From a virus, in IMG/VR virus record IMGVR_UViG_3300020190_000445, positions 1-20,094 of that record: DNA of 20,094 bases, one strand, 5' to 3'. The notes below the pieces were generated by a model. That model was given only the letters and a program-made list of their open reading frames with translations, did no database searches and was not told the DNA's origin. Positions 6,139 to 11,780 of the stretch are shown here, in pieces. The number at the start of each line of letters is the position of its first letter. Within the stretch, counting starts at the first letter, position 1. The position numbers were made by a program, and so were the translations under genes.

Positions 6139-6201
6139 TGTGACAGTTTGTGAAGGTGCCCTGCATCCGGGGCATTGTGCCCCGTCGGCGGGGTATAGTT
6201 A
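6139..6201 (+). promoter_or_regulatory. Regulatory element, copy B
   Basis: Immediately after the previous stop there are direct TGTGA boxes at 6139-6143 and 6149-6153. The 11-bp TGTGACAGTTT at 6139-6149 also occurs in copy A in opposite orientation (3745-3755). Two tandem imperfect palindromes follow: GTGCCC-N8-GGGCAT at 6156-6175, and GTGCCCC-N5-CGGGGTAT at 6177-6196. The second ends in TATAGT, a good -10 box at 6194-6199. The next gene starts at 6223. The duplicated palindromes make this a stronger operator candidate than copy A. Confidence 0.68.
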
Positions 6202-6222
6202 CTTCAGTTCAGACAACCACTC

Positions 6223-6420
6223 ATGGCCACCACCTACATCACCAAGGCTCGCCGTCAAGATCTGATCGAGCAGTACATAGACTGCTTTATGGACACCCAC
6301 AGCTACAGCACCGAAGAAGCAGCTGAGCAGGAAGCTGCCGAGTGGCGCCAGGCACTGGAATCCATGAACAACAGTCAGTTGATCGCTGAATTCCATGCCA
6401 ATGGCTGGAGCTTTGTCTGA
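6223..6420 (+). CDS. Small acidic helical hypothetical protein
   Basis: A 65-aa protein, first gene after regulatory copy B. It is Glu/Ala-rich and helical (STEEAAEQEAAEWRQALESM). No family is recognised. Phages often encode acidic small proteins that bind host enzymes or mimic DNA, but nothing here proves such a role. It is followed by a strong hairpin at 6430-6447. Confidence 0.62.
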   Translation: MATTYITKARRQDLIEQYIDCFMDTHSYSTEEAAEQEAAEWRQALESMNNSQLIAEFHANGWSFV

Positions 6421-6429
6421 CCTTCTTCC

Positions 6430-6447
6430 AGGGCCCTTCGGGGCCCT
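6430..6447 (+). terminator. UUCG hairpin, terminator or attenuator
   Basis: A perfect 7-bp stem AGGGCCC / GGGCCCT closes a TTCG tetraloop, a very stable RNA hairpin. It lies 9 bp after a stop and 15 bp before the next ATG. Downstream bases (CGTATTCTC) are only modestly T-rich, so it may attenuate or stabilise RNA rather than terminate fully. Confidence 0.6.
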
Positions 6448-6462
6448 CGTATTCTCACAACC

Positions 6463-6648
6463 ATGAAATACAAAACCATCAAATCCGTCAGGCTTGAGTT
6501 GCACCGTCGCGGCGGCTATCTTGAAACCATTCGCGACACAGAGCTGCCAGAGTATGCGCCGCATCTGAACTGGGGCGAACCCGGTTGGACGCACGGCGTC
6601 TGGATCAAGGACGAACTGCTCGATTGGGCGAACGAATATTTGAACTGA
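6463..6648 (+). CDS. Small hypothetical protein, paralogue of the 3988 gene
   Basis: A 61-aa protein sharing the N-terminal [RK]T[VI]K pattern, a central GG, an LPE segment and the C-terminal WAN-x-x-L ending with the protein at 3988-4158. It carries an extra Trp/Gly-rich insert (NWGEPGWTHGVW) in the middle. No named family is recognised. It lies just after the UUCG hairpin, so its expression may be separated from the gene at 6223. Confidence 0.65.
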   Translation: MKYKTIKSVRLELHRRGGYLETIRDTELPEYAPHLNWGEPGWTHGVWIKDELLDWANEYLN

Positions 6649-6676
6649 CTTTCAGCTGCTGCCCTAGCCTGAATCA

Positions 6677-6880
6677 ATGCAATACATCCTGCGCATCGGC
6701 CCGTGGCATGTCGGGCCGTTTGATACCCACATCGCTGCAACAGTCTTTGCCGAGCGCCATGCCTGCGATGACTACACCCTGATCCCCCTGGACGATCCAG
6801 CCGAAGCGCCTGGCATGATCCACCGGCAACGGCACCCCATGAAAAGCCCTAGCCGTCCCGCTAGGGCTTGTTGCTGGTGA
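6677..6880 (+). CDS. Small hypothetical protein
   Basis: A 67-aa protein ending the plus-strand block. Its N-terminal 45 residues look like a compact alpha-beta unit (QYILRIGPWHVGPF, then AATVFAERHACDD). The last 15 or so residues are coded by the terminator stem-loop itself and are Arg/Pro/Cys-rich, so they may be a readthrough extension with no structural role. No family is recognised. It converges on the endolysin gene with 8 bp between the ends. Confidence 0.52.
   Translation: MQYILRIGPWHVGPFDTHIAATVFAERHACDDYTLIPLDDPAEAPGMIHRQRHPMKSPSRPARACCW
6844..6869. terminator. Bidirectional intrinsic terminator
   Basis: A perfect 10-bp stem AAGCCCTAGC / GCTAGGGCTT with a 6-nt loop. On the minus strand the stem ends in TTTTC, giving a good terminator for the late operon just after the endolysin stop. 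On the plus strand it is followed by GTTGCT, a weaker tail for the small-gene block. Confidence 0.82.
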
Positions 6881-6888
6881 CACTCAAA

Positions 6889-7971
6889 TCAGGTGTAGTC
6901 CCAGCGGCGGCGCTTGCCATCAGCACGGCGGCCGAGATGAATGAAGGCCGGTGCAGCGTAGCCGAGGCTGAATGGCCACTCCTTATCGCACCAGGCCTGC
7001 ACCGCCATCATGTCGGCATTGCTGACCACGAAATCGACAGCACCGACACCCGGCGCAGAGTAGAGGTGCTCGCTGTTGGTGGCGCCGCCAACCAAAGCAT
7101 TGATGGCACCAGGCCTGAATCCTGAGGTGATGATGATGCCCTTGCCGCCGAACCGTTGCCGTACGCACTCAAGGAATGCCGCCAGCTCCGCTGCAGTGTT
7201 CACCTGATACTGGTGCACAAACCGTCTGGCCTCCTGATCTAGCGCAAACTCACCCAGCCGGATGTGTGGCGTGATGCGGGCGATGAATGATGAATCCGGC
7301 GTGAGCTTGGCGGGCTCCTGTTGCTGCTTTGGCCGATGGTCACCCCATAGCTCGCCCTCGGCTTTACGGCGACGGAGCAGGCCAAATTCGACATTACTGC
7401 CAGGGTTCCTGTACAACTCCATGGCCTTCGGCACCTGGTCCCAGGCCTGGTTGCGCAGCACCTTGGTGATAGTCTCGAAGCCGGCGGTGCCATAGAAGCC
7501 CTCGCCCAGGTTGTAGGCGAAGCTCACCAACGCCGATCGCTGATTGTCATCCATCACCTTCCAGTTGGGGATGGTGGTGGCCAACTTCTTGGCGATCCGA
7601 TCGACCTCAAGCCGCAGCAGCATGTCGGCCTCGATCATGTTGATCTTGTCGCCGCGTTTGACCGGCACGCCGCCGCTGTAGCGCGTGGTGCCATAGCCGA
7701 TAGTCCAGGGTTCGCCACCGCTTAGCGGATCGGGATATGCAGTGAGATGGACGCCCTCGAACTGTTTGATTAGGTTGATGCCAGCCGATAGGTCGATCTG
7801 CTTGCCATCTTGACTCCAGGCCTCGAACCACGGCCGATCACGCCGCATCGTTGCTTGGTATCCGTTGGCGGCTAGGTCCTGCTCCAGCAAACTGATCGCT
7901 GCGGTCTGATGGGGAAGGCCTTTGTAATACCGAAACAGTGCCTGCAGGGTGATCGGTGCCGTGTTGGCCAT
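6889..7971 (-). CDS. Two-domain endolysin: GH24 lysozyme fused to M15 peptidase
   Basis: A 360-aa lysis enzyme that degrades peptidoglycan. An unassigned N-terminal segment (residues 1-58) precedes a T4-type lysozyme domain (about 60-210) with the catalytic pattern Glu72 (KQFEG), Asp81 (YPD) and Thr95/96 (GYGTT). A linker rich in Lys and Gln (about 213-225) leads to an M15 D-Ala-D-Ala peptidase-like domain (about 230-360). That domain has SGFRPG at 283-288, SEH with His302, Asp313 in AVDF, and His345 in FIHL as the zinc ligands. One domain would cut glycan and the other peptide. It is the last gene of the late operon, 3 bp after a small membrane-protein gene, and the terminator follows. Both active sites look intact. 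Confidence 0.93.
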   Translation of the reverse strand: MANTAPITLQALFRYYKGLPHQTAAISLLEQDLAANGYQATMRRDRPWFEAWSQDGKQIDLSAGINLIKQFEGVHLTAYPDPLSGGEPWTIGYGTTRYSGGVPVKRGDKINMIEADMLLRLEVDRIAKKLATTIPNWKVMDDNQRSALVSFAYNLGEGFYGTAGFETITKVLRNQAWDQVPKAMELYRNPGSNVEFGLLRRRKAEGELWGDHRPKQQQEPAKLTPDSSFIARITPHIRLGEFALDQEARRFVHQYQVNTAAELAAFLECVRQRFGGKGIIITSGFRPGAINALVGGATNSEHLYSAPGVGAVDFVVSNADMMAVQAWCDKEWPFSLGYAAPAFIHLGRRADGKRRRWDYT

Positions 7972-7974
7972 TGT

Positions 7975-8115
7975 TCAGCGGCGCTTTGGAAACATGATCT
8001 TCAGTGCCTGCAGCAAAAGCTGGACCCAGCTATTTGACCTGAGGCTGCTCATGGCGATGAGTTCAGAACCAGCGGCGACGATGATCGCGATGATCGCTAG
8101 AGTTTCGGCGGACAT
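7975..8115 (-). CDS. Small membrane protein, holin candidate
   Basis: A 46-aa protein ending 3 bp before the endolysin start. The N-terminal segment SAETLAIIAIIVAAGSELIAM is hydrophobic enough for one membrane span. The C-terminus is basic (KIMFPKRR), as in many small holins. Position and topology suggest a holin or lysis regulator. With one span and no activity evidence the call stays tentative. Confidence 0.6.
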   Translation of the reverse strand: MSAETLAIIAIIVAAGSELIAMSSLRSNSWVQLLLQALKIMFPKRR

Positions 8116-8138
8116 TGCTAGATGGTCTGGCTATCTGA

Positions 8139-8381
8139 TTATGGGCGCATTTCAAGGTCACGCACACGCTGATCCAGCTCGGTGAGCTGCGCCCGTGCAT
8201 CCATCTTCAACTCATCCAGCGACTTAGCCATCTGCACGATCGTGGCCTCGATCCTGGCCGACTGCACCTGCATCGAGATCAACAGGCCGGCAATAGCTAC
8301 CATCCCAGCAGCCAGGGCGGCCGGCAGCGACTGGGTGAGCACAGTGCCCACGTTCTTAGAATCATCGCTCACCGGCAGCAC
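8139..8381 (-). CDS. Membrane protein with coiled coil, holin or antiholin candidate
   Basis: An 80-aa protein with a GTG start. Residues about 13-37 form one transmembrane segment (LPAALAAGMVAIAGLLISM). Residues 38-80 form an amphipathic charged helix with heptad-like spacing (AKSLDELKMDARAQLTELDQ). Lysis-cassette context suggests holin, antiholin or spanin function. It overlaps the preceding gene by 20 bp. Confidence 0.66.
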   Translation of the reverse strand: MLPVSDDSKNVGTVLTQSLPAALAAGMVAIAGLLISMQVQSARIEATIVQMAKSLDELKMDARAQLTELDQRVRDLEMRP

Positions 8382-8592
8382 TTGGCTTAACTCCAGAATA
8401 GCGATCGAATGGGTCTGACCTGCCCTGCAGGATTGCCACCGCGCGGCGGTAGTAGTGGTTATCCGTCTTCCCGACAGTCTTGAGGTGATCGCGAATCTTG
8501 CGCCAGTTCTCGCGGGTGTCAGGATCCATATCAGTGACCTTGGCCTCTGAGTGGCTTGCGACCACGCCGGCGAGGCCTGGACTGCTGCCCAT
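8362..8592 (-). CDS. Small hypothetical protein in the lysis cassette
   Basis: A 76-aa soluble protein by the ATG at 8592. A second ATG at 8529, with AAGG 8 nt upstream, would give 55 aa, and a TTG at 8634 is also open. The core DTRENWRKIRDHLKTVGKTD followed by YYRRAVAI is helical and basic. No family is recognised. It sits between two small membrane-protein genes and overlaps the downstream one. Start choice is uncertain. Confidence 0.6.
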   Translation of the reverse strand: MGSSPGLAGVVASHSEAKVTDMDPDTRENWRKIRDHLKTVGKTDNHYYRRAVAILQGRSDPFDRYSGVKPSAAGER

Positions 8593-8651
8593 AGCCCTGC
8601 CGGGTGGTCTTAGGCGGACCAGGCTGATGCTCAACCCGTGCCGTGCCGACC

Positions 8652-8897
8652 TTACTTTTGACAGCCATCTCTCAATTGCTGTTGCAAGTATTCTCGCAGT
8701 GCTTTATCGCTTGGAGATTGCTGCGGTTTCAAATCTAGTTCAAAGATTCGATCACGAAGCTGCTGTTTGCGTGCTTGGCAGAACTGGTCCTGTACCTCTT
8801 GGCTTTTGGCATACCGTGAATCAATGGCAAGAGTCGTGCCGATCACCGTGGTAAGCAGCGCCAAGATGGCACCAACAATCGACAGACGCTTGTCCAT
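8652..8897 (-). CDS. Membrane-anchored coiled-coil protein, spanin-like candidate
   Basis: An 81-aa protein with an N-terminal membrane anchor (about residues 5-25, IVGAILALLTTVIGTTLAI) and a long charged helical domain (ARKQQLRDRIFELD). Two cysteines, Cys40 and Cys79, lie in the part expected outside the membrane. This topology matches lambda Rz-type inner spanins. No partner outer-membrane lipoprotein was found. The ATG at 8897 overlaps the preceding stop by one base; a longer reading from 9011 is only a shadow of the upstream gene. Confidence 0.62.
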   Translation of the reverse strand: MDKRLSIVGAILALLTTVIGTTLAIDSRYAKSQEVQDQFCQARKQQLRDRIFELDLKPQQSPSDKALREYLQQQLRDGCQK

Positions 8898-9223
8898 CAC
8901 CAAGGCACCCCAGCGGCTTTGGTGGGGTTGTGCTGCTGATCCAGTTGTGCCTGGAGGGCGGTTTGGATTTCGGTGACTTTTTCGTCGCCGCCAAGGGCTT
9001 CCTGCACCCACTGCACTACCAGATCTTCGGTCAGATCGGCGAAGGGAATCAGGTTCTCAGGGCGCTCAAAACCGATGCTGCCGTATGCGCCGGCGTTGTA
9101 GGTGCCGTCGTTCATGTCAATCGTGTAATGGGCAGTGAACACGAAGCCATCGGCGGTTTCCCGTTCCAGATTGGCAATGTGCCAAGTGACTACAGGAGCA
9201 GAAGCCTCGGGAGTTTTAGCCAT
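8897..9223 (-). CDS. Conserved cyanophage-type hypothetical protein
   Basis: A 108-aa protein. The N-terminal half reads as beta strands (VTWHIANLERE, GFVFTAHYTID) ending in a Gly/Tyr-rich turn (YNAGAYGSIGF). The C-terminal half is a helix with VVQWVQEALGGDEKV. I recall similar proteins near tail genes of cyanophages, but I cannot name the family or its function with confidence. It could be a tail or fibre assembly factor, since it follows the fibre gene in the same operon. Confidence 0.72.
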   Translation of the reverse strand: MAKTPEASAPVVTWHIANLERETADGFVFTAHYTIDMNDGTYNAGAYGSIGFERPENLIPFADLTEDLVVQWVQEALGGDEKVTEIQTALQAQLDQQHNPTKAAGVPW

Positions 9224-9291
9224 GATCAGTTGGGTTGTACGGCAAGTTTAATTGCAGTGCCAAGTATCAGCATGGCTAGTGAAAGGAACTA

Positions 9292-10884
9292 CTAGCTCAG
9301 GCGGTAGCTGATAAACGTGTTGGAAGCAGTGCGGCGTGCGGCAAATCGACCGGAAGCACCAGAGGCAATGGTGGCAGCACCAACAATGGTGTGATTAGTA
9401 CCAGCGCCAATGGTGCAAGTACCAGAGCCGGTATTGATCACGGAATATTCAAAGGTCATGTTGGTGTAGATGCCAGAGAAACCACCTTCCGTCAGTGTTC
9501 CTGTGGGAAGTGTCAAAGTGGCAGCGGATCCGGTGTACTGAATAATGCCAGTCTTCAGTTCAGCAACGGTGAGTGTTGCGGCTGCAGATTTGGAAGTTGG
9601 TGAAGGTTGGTTATAGCAAATAACTCCGTCGTTTGTAATGCGTAAGGCTTCAGTGCCGCCTGTTTCAAATACATGGCCACCCGCATTTGTGCCGGTTGAG
9701 TCGTAGATGACAAGATCATTTGCAGCATTTGCTTGGATCTCAAGACGAGCACCATCAGTATTTGCGGCATTAAACTGTTCGAGGCGAAGCAAAACTGCAG
9801 GTGTGTCGCTATCTGCAGCCCTAACATGAAGCCTTGCAACAATGCCGCTAATTGCACCGATGCCCACATTCCCAGAGCTATTAATCCTCACCCGCTCGAT
9901 CGGAGAACTGGCCCCGTCCGAGGTCGTGCTCAGTACGAGCCTGCCTGGCATGTCATTAGCGCCAGGAGTGCCGTCTACCTCCGCCTGGATAAGGGCTGCT
10001 GTAATAAAATTTGTGCCGTCAGAAGCATTAAAGTTTATACGCCCGATGTCCTCTCCACTTGAAAGTGCGCCAGAAGTGTGTGTACCGATAGTTCCGCTTT
10101 TGCAGCGGCTAAGCATCATTATTGTTCCGCCTGAGTTATTGTGACTAGCGTTGTTTGTCCAGTTAGAAACGTGAAAAGTTGAGTTATAGCGATTATCGGC
10201 TACATAACACAGACCAGTCCAACCGCTCGAATCTGGTCCGTTAAATTCACTAAAAGCAGAAGACGTGCCAAGTAACAGGCGTGAGCTGGAGTCGATGCGC
10301 AATGCCTCGTTGCCGCCTTTGCTAAATGCGATGGTGTCAGCAGAGGGGCTGAAGATGCCGGTGTTTAGATCGCCAGTAAAGGTAAGACTTGGTGTGGCAG
10401 CAGCTCCAAGTGGATGAACTACAGGAGCGCCGAAGTCCGGGCTGATCTTGGTGCCGGCAATCGCAGCGGAGGCATTGACATCGGCATTGACGATGGTGCC
10501 ATCAGCAATCATCGTGCTGGTGACGGTGCCGGTATCACCTGTCGTGACAACGGTGCCGGTGATGTTAGGCAGCGTGATCGTACGGTCTGCTGTTGGATTA
10601 ACCACCGCCAGCGTTGTCTCAAACGCATCAGCCGTGCTGCCCTCAAACGTCAGTGTGCCCGTGGTGCCGATCTCCAGGTTGCCGAGCACCGTGCCGCCAG
10701 TCACAATCGACGGGAAATAAGCCAGGCTCGCCCAGGCGGTCGTGCCATCTCCTAGCTTCAGCTTCTTGGTGTCTGTCTCGATGCCGATCTCATTGAGCAA
10801 CAGCGTAGGGTTTGCTGCCGTCCAGTTTGCTGCAGTATCAGCACGGACTTGGAACCTGGCCTGAACGGTCGTTGGCGTCGGCAT
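9292..10884 (-). CDS. Tail fibre or receptor-binding protein
   Basis: A 530-aa fibre protein. Residues 5-55 (RFQVRADTAANW, then LLNEIGIETDTKKLKLGDG) match the N-terminal attachment domain seen in Mtd-like tropism determinants and many fibres. The body is Gly/Ser/Thr/Asn-rich beta sequence with several strand-turn repeats such as GNEALRIDSSSRLLLG, ERVRINSSGNVGIG and GTEALRITNDG. The end, GRFAARRTASNTFISYRLS, forms a small C-terminal domain. It would bind the host surface at the tail tip. The central gene (about 9600-10300) is lower in GC than the flanks, in line with frequent exchange of fibre modules. Confidence 0.85.
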   Translation of the reverse strand: MPTPTTVQARFQVRADTAANWTAANPTLLLNEIGIETDTKKLKLGDGTTAWASLAYFPSIVTGGTVLGNLEIGTTGTLTFEGSTADAFETTLAVVNPTADRTITLPNITGTVVTTGDTGTVTSTMIADGTIVNADVNASAAIAGTKISPDFGAPVVHPLGAAATPSLTFTGDLNTGIFSPSADTIAFSKGGNEALRIDSSSRLLLGTSSAFSEFNGPDSSGWTGLCYVADNRYNSTFHVSNWTNNASHNNSGGTIMMLSRCKSGTIGTHTSGALSSGEDIGRINFNASDGTNFITAALIQAEVDGTPGANDMPGRLVLSTTSDGASSPIERVRINSSGNVGIGAISGIVARLHVRAADSDTPAVLLRLEQFNAANTDGARLEIQANAANDLVIYDSTGTNAGGHVFETGGTEALRITNDGVICYNQPSPTSKSAAATLTVAELKTGIIQYTGSAATLTLPTGTLTEGGFSGIYTNMTFEYSVINTGSGTCTIGAGTNHTIVGAATIASGASGRFAARRTASNTFISYRLS

Positions 10885-10887
10885 GGA

Positions 10888-11409
10888 TTAAGCCCCTTGT
10901 CCGTTGAAAATGTGAGTGACGGTGATGCTTGAAAGGTTAGCCCCGTTCCCATTCAGGATAAAGGGCTGATAACCAGTCAACGCAAATGATGTGAATGCCG
11001 TCTCGGTCGGCACGGTGGCATCGCCACCATCCAGGATGTAGAGCAGCAGGTTGCCATGGGTGACGCGCAACTCAACAGTAACATCGAAATAAACGCTGCG
11101 CTGCACTTCTTGGGGCGGTGAGACGTAACGGTAGAGCGAATCAGTCGGCACGATCGACGCAGTGCCCCAGATCAGGGCGGGCACCTCGAAGTAGTCGTGA
11201 ATAGTTGCTGAGGCAAAGTAGTGATCACGGATCAACTGAATCTCAGTTGCGGTGAGGTTGGTGTATTCAAGGGTCAGGTTGTAGTTGTTGATGTAGAGCG
11301 AATGGCGGAACCTGATCGGCCCGCTGCCTGTCATTGACAGCTCGCTGATGTTGGGCTGGCCAAAGTCATAGTTGATTTGATTCGGCTTGAGCGACGGGAA
11401 ATCAGACAT
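10888..11409 (-). CDS. Minor tail protein, paralogue of the next upstream gene
   Basis: A 173-aa beta-rich protein. The start, DFPSLKPNQINYDFG, and the following NG/G turn, RFRHSL and LTATEIQLIRDHY segments align by eye with the 122-aa protein at 11412-11780, which begins TFPALTPSTRSYVPG and has SDHFSLLSHY. The pair looks like a tandem duplication, this one longer at the C-terminus. The place between tail-tip and fibre genes suggests a tail-tip or fibre-attachment part. Confidence 0.72.
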   Translation of the reverse strand: MSDFPSLKPNQINYDFGQPNISELSMTGSGPIRFRHSLYINNYNLTLEYTNLTATEIQLIRDHYFASATIHDYFEVPALIWGTASIVPTDSLYRYVSPPQEVQRSVYFDVTVELRVTHGNLLLYILDGGDATVPTETAFTSFALTGYQPFILNGNGANLSSITVTHIFNGQGA

Positions 11410-11411
11410 GG

Positions 11412-11780
11412 CTATATCGTGTAAGACGGGATCAGTTGAAGTTCAACCGTTGCAGTGATCTGTCCGCAGATCTCCTCCGTTTCTGGAGTGTCTGCATAGA
11501 TGAATAGGTATGTTGCTGGGAAGGTCAAGCCGGATCCAGTTAGCGTTGTTGCATCCAGGTCGAACGGCACAAATCGGCCGTGCAGTGCATAGTGAGACAG
11601 AAGGCTGAAATGATCACTGCGAGTCAGCAGGTTGAATCCAAGCCTGAGTCGGTAGCCATTGGCTGTATTGCCATTCCGCACGCTCATTTCATCACCATTG
11701 AGCGTATTGATTGAAGTGCTAGGCTGCACGCCAGGCACATAGCTGCGGGTGGATGGAGTTAGCGCGGGGAAGGTGGCCAT
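11412..11780 (-). CDS. Minor tail protein
   Basis: A 122-aa beta-rich protein, related to its downstream neighbour. Its ATG overlaps the stop of the tail-tip gene (TAATG). The opening FPALTPSTRSYVPGVQP is a motif I associate with small siphovirus tail proteins. It is probably a tail-tip component. Confidence 0.72.
   Translation of the reverse strand: MATFPALTPSTRSYVPGVQPSTSINTLNGDEMSVRNGNTANGYRLRLGFNLLTRSDHFSLLSHYALHGRFVPFDLDATTLTGSGLTFPATYLFIYADTPETEEICGQITATVELQLIPSYTI

Noticed and set aside
9292-10884. Diversity-generating retroelement at the fibre gene
   Set aside because: The N-terminus resembles the Mtd attachment domain, but no reverse transcriptase, template repeat or adenine-varied repeat was seen in the window.
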